From Furcasterigmium furcatum (lineage: Eukaryota; Ascomycota; Sordariomycetes; Glomerellales; Plectosphaerellaceae), in assembly GCA_001599815.1 (NCBI GenBank), contig BCIA01000002.1, positions 4,995,626-5,059,625 of the forward strand: DNA of 64,000 nucleotides, written 5' to 3'. The first letter of the stretch is position 1. Each line of letters opens with the position of its first letter. The notes under the pieces were generated by a model that was not told where the DNA came from, made no database searches, and saw nothing but the letters and a program-made list of their open reading frames with translations. Made by a program: the position numbers and the translations under genes. This document shows, in pieces, positions 12,939 through 24,473 of this stretch.

Positions 12939-15086
12939 GTTCTTGTGCTCGTCCAGACTTCTGATGCCACGGCGATTGTGCACGCCGCCTCATTCACATC
13001 CACGCCCACCAACACAGCATCGCCAGTATTCGCAGACTGACGACTCTCTACCTAGACACGAAGTCCCAAGCTCCGAAACACTTCTTTTCCAGGACCGGCC
13101 ATCCTATACATTATAGGGAAACTGTCTCACACCGCTCATCAACCGCCGTTCGAAATTCAAGACACCCGTCCCCAAGCACACCAATGCACGGCGCCCCCTC
13201 GTCACAAACAAGGAACCAAAACAGAGCCCCGGCTGGCAGCTGCCAATCTCGAACAACCCGGCGCCAATGCCAATCAATGACACCGGTCTTCCTCTGGCGC
13301 GAGCGATGTGGCTGCTAGCCTGCTAGGTGCTTGGTGTCAGGTGGTGGGGACCCGACCCGCCCGATCTTCTTCGGGGCGGTCGTTTCTTCTTGTCGTCGGG
13401 GCGCACCGGGCGTGCCGCCGTTTCGTTTCCCAGATCCTCCCCCCTTTGTTCCAGTGCCGGGCGCTGGCAGGCAAGCAGGGCAGGATAGGTGCCTAGCTCG
13501 CTGCCTGGCTGCCCTGACTTGGGCATCATCGGGAACCGGCACCACATCACTCGATTGAATCCATCCGTCATCTGTACCAACGGGGGACCCCGGAAAGATA
13601 CTTTGCGCCCATCCAAAGTCAATGCAGCCTGCCATCCATCAGCCGCCCCAACCGCCTCAACACCAGCTTCTCGTCATGTCTCGGGCGCCCTCGACTCAGG
13701 TAATACACCCGTCCAGCTGCCTGCTGGTCACAGCCGCCCGCCGGTGTCTTGAGGACCCTCTCCGTGGAATGGCCTCCGCATTTCCTTCGCCGATCCTACT
13801 TCCTTGAGGGAAAGATCAAGGTACCGGCTGTTTGGTCTTCCTCCCGTCCCTCCTGCATCAAACCGCCACTTCATGGGAGAAGCGACATGATGATGGGACG
13901 GAATGCGAGATCTTGGGCACGCTGGACCTCCCAGTGCATCCATCCACCTGCCTGTGCAGCCAAGTCCTCGCCCATCTGCTTCTTGCCGCTTTTCATGCCC
14001 ACCCCTCGCCCACCACCACCTCGATCACTCAATCGGATCGATCGTTGAGATCTATCGATTCCCCGAGTCGTCACGCTGCATGCATCTCGCATGCGATGGC
14101 TGCCAACGTTCCTCCAGCCGTCCCCATCGCCAGGCTCCTGGAGAGACCCTACACTCCCCGACTTTCCACCCGCTTCTTCGTTCTCGCACCCCTGAGCGAG
14201 CACACAACTCCTTGCTTAGACAATACTATGCTGGCTGCGTCGGACCTCTCCCTGATATCGCGGCTTCTGGCATCGCGGCCCTGCAAATTAGCATCTGGAG
14301 GACCGCGCCCCAAAACTCGGTGAGACATCTCATACGTGACCGGAGTTACAAACACTTACTTCGTTGAGAGCCTGAATAAGGGAGCCTCGTTATTGTACAT
14401 GATTGACACCCCGTCATTTGCCCCTCAAACACCACGGATCTTCTGATATCGAACAGTCTCCATGTCGCAGGGGAGGCAATCGCAGTGGGCGTTCGGCGCC
14501 AACGCTACTCTCCATGTTAGGTCGAGACACCACTCAGACATATGTGCTGTCTTTGCTGCGGTCGTGGGCTCCTGTCGGTCTCTCCTGCTCCAATTCCCGC
14601 ACCTTTTCGCTACACCGTGCTGCTCTCTGCTCTCGCCCCCTTTTCATTTGAGACATCAACAGGGGGCACATACCACACCGGCCATCACTAATCACTAAAC
14701 ATGTCTGCGTCCCGCAACTTTCCCACTTTTCGGGCGCGAGCCTGCAGATGTCGGGGCCCATTCAACACGCAAAGCCCGATGAATGGAGAGAGAATTGCAA
14801 GTCGGAAACGAGGTACTTGTTTGTTGAACTACCATGCTTGCCCGCGCCTGACATGCACAGCAAAGCCCTCGTTTTACTGGCCTTGTTACATCATGTTCCG
14901 GAGAGAACCGTCGGCCAGCGGAACGCTCATCCGATCCATCACTCAATCATCTCGGATGGTCAAGCCTTGATTTGAAGTCTAAGCAGGGCCGCGATTCATG
15001 ACGCCCTTTTGTTTCACGCGGAAGAACGTACATGGTGGAGGCCTGAGAAGTACACGCCGAAGAAGTACTTATGCGTACTTGTATTT

Positions 15087-15108
15087 CACGAGTACGTACG
15101 TACTCGTG
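15087..15108. repeat. 22-bp perfect palindrome with GTAC core
   Basis: The half-site CACGAGTACGT is followed immediately by its exact reverse complement. Several other GTAC/CGTAC words cluster within the preceding 60 bp. It could be a dyad binding site or a cruciform. It lies in non-coding DNA. Confidence 0.85.
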
Positions 15109-18100
15109 CTGCACGTTTGCTACATGTGGGAGTGTGGCGTATGCAGTTTGATCTGCACATGGTAGCGGCCCTCGTGACGAACGAGGCAACTTGTTGAGGC
15201 TGCTCTCCCGTCGCAATCGCCAGCTGTGATGCCTTGTTCAGCCAATGCACATTTTACCAGGGCACCTCAGACTGCCCCTGGCTCAATGCCTGTCAGTCCT
15301 CAGATCAATCGAAAGATCTCTCGGCGACAAGAACGGCATCCACTCGGGAGGACAGGGCAGGGATTTTCTCGCAAGATTTTCTGAAAGCAGCAAGACGGTC
15401 CCGTCGGAGCCCCCTGGCATGTGCACCTGACAGTGGAACAACAGACAGGGCCCCATGCAAGCTGTCACGACTCACTTGGACACTCAGACACTGCCCGAGA
15501 GGCCATCATCAAGAGGCGCCACCGTTCTTTTTCGCCTCAGACCGAGCATGCAACATATACGGAGTCAACTCCGGCTCCAGTGATGACGGAGTTTGGAGAA
15601 GCAATGCCAATGGTCTCTGATTGCATTCCATATATCTGAGCTGTCTCAGCTCATTTCGAGGGTATTGAGAGACATGAGGGCCGCCGCGCTCGCCTCGCCG
15701 AAATCAGCGTCGATCTCATCCTGTCGTGTGGCTGGGACCCAAGGGACGTTCGCTGCACATAGCAGCCGACATTCAACCAAATTGCGTTTATCGGCCTGCT
15801 CAAAAGCTACCGGTGACGGCCGCTTCTGTTACACGACTTCACGGTCGCAGGGCAGCCTGTGCCACGACCCGAATGTCGGATAACAACTTGTACGCGTGAC
15901 CTTTCCTCGGTCACAAAACCCAATGCCTCGGGCCCAATGGTGCTCCCGCTCACCGTGGCCATCCTGCCAGTGGCCGGTCGTGGCACCAACGAGCACACAC
16001 GGGTCGCGGCCGCGTAACTCTTCTCGGTCGGGATCTGGGGTCAGAGGGCTCAGGGAATGGGCGACATTACGAGAAGTCTGCCTTGTTCGGGTACATGCAG
16101 GTCGCTTGCTCTACCAAGGTCACTACTTGTCGACGATGCCATTTCGGACGTGTCCGATGTATTGGTACGAAAGGCAGCTCATGGCATGGGCTTTCCCACC
16201 TTCACCCCTCTACTTGCAGCGTTCTCTTCTGGCGTGTGAGGCTTACAGGGCCATATTCTAGGGTCTTGCTTCCACGAGGGCGCGCTCATCCGAGATCGTG
16301 CAATTGAGGGGGCCAGAAGGCTTAGCACATCAGCGCAACCAGCTGCATATGAGGCTCATGTCTTCTTATGGCTCCAGCATCGCAAGAACAGGGCTAGCAC
16401 ACGGCACCTCGGGTCAGGACCGGAGATCTCATAGCTGCAAGGTGTCTCAGCAGTATTCCCAAGGGAATTAGATGGCGTCCACACTCGCTTGAAGCCGGAG
16501 TATATCACCATGGCGAGACAAGCTGACAGCCCTGTCCCATTTCGAGAACCCGCTGCTTCGTGGGATGGACGACGCTTCTATCCGTCAAGACCTGACGCTC
16601 TTCAGAACCCTGCATGCCTCCAGGGATCGAATAGTGCGACTACTTTCACGCCGGCGGCATGGTCTTACGACTCGGGATGCCAGGCCTCGAGAGCTGCAAG
16701 TACCCAAACAAGGCAAATGCCCCTTTGGACGTCTTGCATGACTCTTTTCTGCTTGTACTACCTGCCTCGAACGTGGAATCCAGTGGTCCATGTACGATCC
16801 GGCTGTCACGTTTGTACATGTCGAGACTGAGTTTGTAAGTGTCTAATCCCGTCGTTGGCTGCTGAAGAGAAGGTGGCATCTTGGCTGAGGTTCTACTTTC
16901 GTGGCGGTGAAGGACTCCAACAGAGGTTTGCAGCATAACGCATGGTTTGTATACCTCTGCAATTCCCCTTTTTGGGTTCTACCGCATGCTGATCCTGTAC
17001 GGCATGCAGCAATGACTCCGGATGCACGGGGCGCGCTACAAGCGATGTACATACACTGCATCGTCGGAGGGCCATTCCCGCCATCTTTTCTGCACTGGTC
17101 GGCGAAATTTTGAATGATGGTTTTTGGCTAATATCTCGCAGGTTATCCGGGACATACTCGTCCATAGTTCATCAGACGTGGAGTTTTGGGATCTCCGCCC
17201 CGACACGGACATTCTAAAAGCATTTTCATCATTGTGGCACTGTTCAGCTGCCCTTGGGGCCTTGCTGGCCTTGTGCAGTGCATGAACGACGCATCGTTGG
17301 CCAGGGAGTTCTGCAAGGCATCGGCACCCGCTCGGTGAGACCCATGTCTGACAGGCCCAGCTGTCAGAAGAGGTGACAGCTTGGAACGAGGCGGTGAATA
17401 CCTCCTTCGTTGGCTCCAGGGCTAATTGGACACTTCAGATGGTCCATTTGCATCTCGACGGCATTTCTTTCCCCTTGCATTTTGGCTGATTTAGCTCAGG
17501 AGACGGACACGCCGGTGACCTACGAACCACATATGTACACAAAACTGTGAAAAGCGCCATGTTCTGTGAAGAGACACCCCCTTCCAATCTCTCGGCTTTT
17601 AACCAGAAGCAGTGGGCTTCAGGGAATCAAAGCTTCGGACAAGACACGCATTAGGCAGCTCGGACCGAAAACACACATTGGGTACTGGGCCGACGAACTG
17701 CTGCCCCTTGCCTAGCGCATGGGCCACGAATGTCACGGTAGCAGTCGCCTCTGCTGCCCAGGCGTTTTTTAACCCGGCTCATTGAGCGCCGTGTCACCTG
17801 TCATCGCCGGCATCCCGGCCACCCGTGGCCTAAGCGTCCTGTCAAATCGTGCAAGGTGGGCGGGCTGTGTGGGGATGGCAGGGGACTCCGGACCAGGTCT
17901 CATGTTTCTCATGGGTCCTTGTCAAGTCTGCTGTGTTCGTTCTATCATCCGTGGACACGGTCAACAGTTCGCAAGCGACACCGCAATGAGAAGAGGGCAG
18001 GGTGCGGAGAGTCCAAGCGGTCGGAATTCGGATCTTGGGTCAGCTGCGATTCCGGCGCCGTCCATGGTAACGGCCTCACAAGGGTCCCGGTCGTCCCAGT

Positions 18101-20420
18101 CTCCAGGCTCCTGGAGAGCCTCACGTGGACGGCCTGGAATCAACAAGAGACAATTCTGCGGATGCCCCTGCTGTCACCGCCCGAAGAGCTGGACATGGAA
18201 GGATGCTATCCATACAAGGGCAACCACAAGAATGGTCTTGGCTCATTGTCAGAACGCGGGTCAACAGTCATCGAATCCTTGCATGAAGCAAGATCCCTTT
18301 TCATCGATCCTCCGACATGCTCAGGAGCACGGCCCTTCGGAATTGAGCCCCTGTCGCCGCGCGCGGCTGATCTTGGCGATGCCGTTCCTGATGGGATTCG
18401 CTTCTGATCGGTGACAGGAGGGACTTTGACATGAGAGAGGAAAGGGGCTCCCACTGCGCTCCCACCGGGCGACATGTGACAAATGTTCACTGACGCCTGG
18501 CGATCCACTGGCTGTCAGACGCATGTCAAGTCGGAAATGGACAACAGCGCGGCGTGGGCGTTCCCCGTCCTGACATGTGCAGCAGGAGCCGCAAAATCTG
18601 CTCTCGACGACAAGGGTTGTCTGTGTCTGTCACCTATCGGAGCGTCCGGGGGCGAGAGGGCTCCCCCTACAACGTGGCCTTGTCTCCAGCCTGGACGCCC
18701 CGAAGCCCTGTCATTCGAAGCCACGAATCTGGCATGCATGCTGAGGGCCAGGCCTGGCAAATGACTTGTCAAAAATGGGTGCCGCTGTCACCCGTCTGTC
18801 AACCTGGTTCTCAATGCGCGTTTGACGTCAGGGACCGACCCCCGGCGCACTTTATGTACAAATGCACACAGCCCACCCAGTTTGTTTGTTTTGGAGGCAT
18901 TTCCTCTGTTCCGAGGCAATATTCTCCATCGCCCGGTGCTTGTCAGCGTGTCTTCTTTGGACACGCCCTCCCCACGGCCTGTCATATTTATCCACTGTTC
19001 TACAGATATGTATGATGCGGTCAAGCTTCCCAGAGCCAATGTCGAGCCACCTGTGGTTTGGGGCGCGCACGACCTCGTTTCCCCATCTGCCGCGATCGTC
19101 TGTGCGGGAGGATCTCAAAGAGGGCCAACCCTTCTCATGTTTCCGGGGATAACCAGACCTCGGCGGGAGCGCCAGATGTGCTACATGCTTTTTGTTGGGG
19201 ATGGCCGGCGGCTCCCACCGGCCGGGAGAAGTCGGCGGCGTGAGGGTCTGGTGATCCGGGCTTGATATGGGACGATCACGGCCTCGGCGGAGCGGACATG
19301 TCCTCTCGAATTCTGGGCCGGTCCCCGCCGGCGAAGGATTCAACAAACTTGAGAAGAAAAGTTTCTTCTCTCGATGGGAGAGGCAGGACGGGGCCCTTTC
19401 AACAGGCCAGTGGCGTCGATGACATGGGTTAATGTCTGTTTCATGAGACGCTCCGCATACGGCATCGTATGTTCGAAGTCGACGTCTGGCTTGGACGACT
19501 CAGCCACGCACATACTTGCATCTGGCATGGCATGGCATGGCCTGGCGGCCGCCGGCCCCACGTCCGCTTTGGCCCCGTGGCTGGCCGTTGCTTTTTCTCC
19601 TCCTCCGTCCTTCCACGGGGGCGGGCGTGGCCCCGGCGGGCACGGATGGGTCGAGGAGGCCCGGGTCGGCCGACTCTGGGGAGGGTTGCGAATCCTGCTA
19701 CCTGTCATGTTGGGCTTCAACGGGAAACAAAGCCCGCAGTTTCAGATAGAGCCAGCACTGGCTCTTTTCGTTTGGCGGGAGCCCGTTGGCCGAACCTCAA
19801 CGAGTCGATGCAAATCCGTGTCTTGGGATGATCCGATTTCTGCTTGCGAAAAGAAACGCGGCATGCGCATGGGTCGCCCCGTGTCTCGTACGTGGCCTGC
19901 GCCAGCGAGCGGCATTGAAGGATATGCTTTTGTGCAGCAGCAGCCACGGCACGCTGAAGAAGGGATGATCCCTCTAATAATAATAACAACGGCCGGCACT
20001 CGTCCCGAGTGTGGCAGCCGGCCCTCCAGGGGCCTGCCCTGATCTGGCGTGCCGGCGACTGCGACCTCACGGGCACACGACGGGACGCTGTCGTTGCATT
20101 GGAAATACTGAGGGGACATCGGCTGAATTAGTCGAACCAAACGCCTTCCGTGACCTCTGTGGCCGTCAGCGTTACATGTTGCCTTGATTGCCTGATATAG
20201 TGCGCCGTTTTCGATATGGTTTCCCCAACTAGAAGGTTACCGTGCTCGCTCCCTCCTGACAAGCGCCCTGACGTGAACCGTAACATTCGCCCCTTTTACG
20301 CTGTACTCCTGTCCCGTCCGTTCAAACATAACCAGTAATTCATGTGTACCATGTAACCCAATCATCAGGGTATCCCAGCGCCCGTGACTCGTTAAAACGC
20401 AAGGCCAACGAGGCCATCCC

Positions 20421-23400
20421 CTACGTGCGTCTTAGCACCTTGTTGAGGAACCCTCCTCTGCCTTTCCTCGGCAGGTCGTCCCCGGCGGGAGCAGTAGCGC
20501 TCCTCTTCAGGTCGCCTGCGCCAGCGCCAGCCGGCCCAGCGTCCGCCTTGCCGACGTCAACGTAGGATTCATCAGACGGCGCGAGCTCCCCCGCGTAGGC
20601 GGGATCGAACTCCGCCGCCAGTTTCGCGGGCAAGCCCTCGGGCGCCGCGGCTCCTGGAGGGCCCATCTGCCCCTGTCGGATCTTGGAGAGCCCGCGGTCG
20701 AGATACTCGACCATAGGCGCCTTGATGTCGAAGTTGTCATCGACGGCCTTGCCCGCCGCCTTGGACGGGCCGCCGAGGGACCAGTCCGGGTTGAAGGCGG
20801 GGAGCGCGTCCCGCTCCGCCTCGGCGACGTCCTGCGCCTTGCGGTACAGATCTGGCAGGCGGCTGGCGAACTCGGCCTCGAGATCCTCCTCCTGCTGCGC
20901 GAGCGCGGCCTCGCGCTCCGCGGCCGTCGATGCCGTCGGCGTCGGGCTCTGGTTGCCCGTCTCGCTGTCAATCTCGGCGAGGAGGCGGCGGTACCGCGTC
21001 TCGCTCTCCACCAGCTCCTGGGTGCTGGTGGGCGTCTGGCTCTGCGCCTGCGATTCGGCGTACTCCCTCCCTTCGGGTGTTGTCTTCGTGCCGCCGATGT
21101 ACTTGCTGTACGAGACGCTGAACTCGCGGAAGTGGCCCTTGAGGACGAAGCAGCGGCCGCCCCAGCCCCAGCCGCGGAAGCGGTCGAAGAGGACGTCTGC
21201 GGCGGGACACTCGGAGAGGTGGTCGATAGCGCGGGCGTAGACGACGAGGCAGGCCGTCGATTGCCACGAAGCGAATTTGCGCCGGCTCTGCTTGTCCTCG
21301 AGCGACCGTTCGATCATGTCAAAGGGCGCTTCACGGAGGAAACTCCGCGGGGCGCGCAGGTTAATGGCATTGTGAATATGCGACCTCTCGAATTCCGTTG
21401 GTGATCGGAGGTCGATGACGAGTAATTTCTTGGGCGGGAGGACCTCCAGGATCTTGTTGAGGTGGCCGGCCAGGATACTCCTCGCCCGAGGGTGGTCCGG
21501 TGGCGGGATGTCGCCCATCTTAATGGTTTGGAACTGCCTGGAGAAGACATCCCGTTCTCTCCGGTGATGGAACCATGCCTGTATCAAAGTCAGTGTTGAA
21601 GCGCCGCCATGGGTGATTTTCGTGCTTACCTCTACATGCCACGGCTCGATGCCCAGGTTCGAGGCAACGAAGCTCTTCTGGTCGTCGTTGGGAACCGTTT
21701 CACTCTGGTAGTACTGCTCTAGGCGGGCCTCGACGTGTTGCGAGAACTTGGGCGGCTCGGGGAAGTCGGGGTACACCGTCCTGCGTCCGCTTCTTTGCTG
21801 GTTCGGTATCATGTCTCGGACGTTCACAGCGTTCGGCGTCGTCACAGGTGAAGACGTATCCTGTCGTTGCAGTGGCGGCCGGGCGGTACTGGAACCGGCT
21901 GTCTGAGCCCCTGGTCTGGTCGGCGAGTCTGCTGAGGTCGAGGATAGCACTTGCGCCCTGGAAGATGATGCTTGGTATGAGGCGCCATCTGAGCGCGATC
22001 CACCGTACGGATTAATCATACTCGACCTTTCCGTCGGCGTATAAGTGGTGTCCGAGAAGAACGAGGCCGTGTCAGGCTGCGTCCTCTCCGCCTGCGCTCG
22101 GCGGTCTGACACCGTGACGCGGACGGGCCGTGGCCGTGCTCGTTCGGCAACCAGATTGTTTGAGCGGATGAACGCGATGAACGACGCGGCATGATCCTCC
22201 GGAAGCAAGTCCCAGACCATGACGGGCATGGACAGGAGGAGAAGAGTGGAATGACTCTTGAAGACGCCCTGGACCTTGACGTATTTTGCCATGGCTGGGA
22301 AGTTTGCCAGCCATTGCTCCCAGGCGTTCAGATCTAGCTGCTGATCGTCTTCGAGGGCGAGAGAGATCATGACGTGAGGCGTGTCCTCGTTCGGCTCATT
22401 CGGCACCGAGAGCGCAGGTCCTCGGCCGGCGGCAGTCTCCTGCACTGCCTGTAGATCAGCAGCATCAGGGTCCTGTGCCTGGTCCTGTGGCGGAGAGGGA
22501 GGCCGCTTGTCCAGGGGTACCACCCGCGACAGCTCTATGCTCGGAGCTCTGTGGTTGGAGGTCATCATGAAGTGAACCGGTGTTGAGCGAGCCTCGAACA
22601 GCTTGCCATTGATGGTGATGGGCCTGGGATGCTTCAGACGGGCCAGAACTTCGGCGTGAAGCATGGCTGCTGAGAATGTCCGCAGCCTCCATTCCTGCAT
22701 GACTTCGATCAGCGCATTGGTGAAGGAGTATCGGCCTGGATCCGGCGCAATGGCGTCCCAGCTCGAGGCTGAAATGGTCTCGGTGATGCTGCTCCCCGTC
22801 GGGAATGTCGCGCTTGCAGCGCCTGCGCAGCAATCGAGTAGAATCAGGACATCCGATGCCGAACGCTCCAGTAGGGTCTGAATGGCTGACCATTGCAGCC
22901 ATGGCGAATCTGAATTTCGAGTCCTGTCAAGTGTCAGTTCTGGATCCCTAGAAAAGGAGCGACGGGCCGGTACATACGCGCACCATGTGCTCTGCCTCGA
23001 CTCGTCTATCCTCGCATGGCCGCCGTAGTACACCAAGAATAGCGTGTCTTGCGACTCGTGGTCTTTGATCAGCTTTCCCACCCTCATCATCAGCTCCAAA
23101 TGCGAGTTCTCCGACGGGATGGAGAAGATGTCCGTGTCGAAGGCATAGTCTTCCCTCAGACACCTCTCCAAATCCTCCAGCTCCGGGAGGACAAAAAGGT
23201 CGTCCGTCCCCCAGTGTAACAAGAGGGCCTGGACATTCTTGTATCGTTGTGAGGCTCGGCCTCTGTTTGGAAATGCCCTGGTTGCGGACTGCGGGCGGCA
23301 TGTCAGCTATTTTTCCCGACTGAGAGGCCCGGGGGTACACCTACTTCCTCCAGGGTCTCGGCAAACCGACCCAGGTGCTTGACATGGAAGCTGACCCGGC

Positions 23401-23602
23401 TTGTATCGTGTGTTGCCGGCTTGGGGGCTTGCGCCGGGGGTCCTGGTGGCTCTGGGCTCACCATGGACCCAGAGTATCTCCTTTGTCGTCGTGACCCGCC
23501 GACATCCTGCCCGGACCGCTCGACGCTTGTGTCGTGGTCGCGTGGGCTCGCCGGCATCCGCGACCGCAAGGTGACGTAGGGCTGGTGTTGTTGGTGCGCC
23601 AT
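20421..23602 (-). CDS. Caspase-like / homeodomain-like / rhodanese-like multidomain protein
   Basis: Four exons on the minus strand: 23345-23602, 22978-23288, 21630-22923 and 20421-21578 (3021 nt, 1006 aa). The introns are 56, 54 and 51 bp; the last two are in-frame multiples of three, so unspliced translation also stays open. Residues ~70-290 resemble a C14 caspase-like fold, with candidate catalytic His177 in YYGGHAR and Cys222 in LLDCCAG, where metacaspases usually have SGHG and DSCHSG. A conserved-looking segment (HVMISLALEDDQQL) follows, then a Ser/Thr-rich linker. Residues ~575-632 read like a homeodomain (LASNLGI-type helix 2, then WFHHRRERD). Residues ~660-775 read as a rhodanese-like domain (LLVIDLRSPTEF), but the position after VVY is Ala, not the catalytic Cys. 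The tail is acidic/coiled and ends in a basic GRGGFLNKVLRR. Function is unknown; a regulatory or cell-death role is only inference. The gene shares an 871-bp divergent promoter region with the PBN1-like gene. Confidence 0.85.
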
Positions 23603-24473
23603 GCTTGTACGGGGTACAAGTGGTGGTGTGACGGTGTCTCCTCGACTCTCTTCTTCTACACTGCTACCTCCCCGCCTTTGGACGGACTATCGGGGGCGTT
23701 GTTGGCTCAAGATTCGGACGTTCGACGTTGGACTCGGTACAATGGGAATTCGTGTGTGTGCGTGCTGGGACGGCGGTGGCTGCGTCGTCGGAAAGTATCG
23801 CTAAGAGGGGCGCAAGAGCCAGGACTCGACTTGGATGTTGACGATGCTGATGATAAGTCTGGCAGATGCCATGTTTTCAGGAAGCGGAAAAGGAAGCAGC
23901 TGCGCCAGTCAGCCCTCGGTATCGAAGATGTCGAACAGGAGCATGCGACGGGAACATCGACCCGTGAACCCTGGCTGTGGCATGTCGAGGTTCGGTGACG
24001 GCTGAGAGGGGGGAAAACAGGCCGGACCGTCGGTCGGGTTTTGGAGTTGGACCCTCCACAAGCGGCTTTGCGACCAGCGCTGGCCTGTGAGATCCCGCGA
24101 AGCTTGAGCTGTCGGTCACTGATCGGGACTAGCGCACCCACGTTGCCGGTGTCCAAATGGGGAGGACCTGAGGAGATCGGCGCCGACGGCGGGAGGCGGC
24201 AACGTGGTCCGAGCGTCTGTCACTGAGAGGGACCAAGGCTTTCCAGCGGTCGTGTGCCCTGCGGCCCGCTGTAAACCCCTGAAGGCGCGCTGCTGAGGCT
24301 CGGCGCAGGGGTGGCTCCTCGGCGCTGCCATGCTGTCATTTTGGCGCCTCAATCGACGTCCCTCCCGCACCTCACGTGTCCCCTTGACCATCCTTCCGTC
24401 ACCGAGCCTCTTCCTCCTCCATCAAGTGCCGGGACACGACTGCACACTAGGCGTTCCCCATCCGGCACTCGAC
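23603..24473. promoter_or_regulatory. Divergent intergenic region between the caspase-like and PBN1-like genes
   Basis: 871 bp separate two genes that start outward in opposite directions, so both promoters must lie here. No clear TATA box was seen. The right half is pyrimidine-rich on the plus strand and fits a 5' leader for the PBN1-like gene. Open frames inside show no domain. Confidence 0.6.

Larger units (their letters stand above)
9519..20420. other. Gene-poor stretch upstream of the homeodomain gene
   Basis: About 10.9 kb with no supportable protein gene. The first 400 bp (9519-9940), read on the minus strand, is pyrimidine-rich and looks like the 5' leader and promoter of the homeodomain gene. 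Beyond it, frames on both strands lack domains and splice coherence. Structures worth noting are a GGGG array (12911-12938), a GC hairpin (10706-10735), a 22-bp palindrome (15087-15108) and a GGCAT microrepeat near 19526. Long non-coding flanks are common around fungal developmental regulators, and transcripts without protein products may arise here. Confidence 0.55.

Noticed and set aside
12344..13015. 223-codon minus-strand frame in the gene-poor region
   Set aside because: Low-complexity Arg/Pro/Ser sequence overlapping the AAGCCCC array; no domain, no signal peptide, no leader.
17485..17535. tRNA A-box-like TTTAGCTCAGGAG on the plus strand
   Set aside because: No B box follows within 30-90 bp and no cloverleaf can be drawn.
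17782..18414. 210- and 183-codon overlapping plus-strand frames
   Set aside because: Two frames of equal quality over the same DNA, neither with a domain or splice partner; consistent with chance.
19374..20042. 222-codon plus-strand frame
   Set aside because: Three overlapping frames of random composition rich in Gly/Arg/Trp; no homology recognised.
23534..23998. 154-codon plus-strand frame between the caspase-like and PBN1-like genes
   Set aside because: It overlaps the start exon of the caspase-like gene on the other strand and has no recognisable motif.
24330..24473. Upstream in-frame start for the PBN1-like protein
   Set aside because: The extra 48 residues are Pro/Arg-rich without family resemblance, and MRQRITFI is the usual start.
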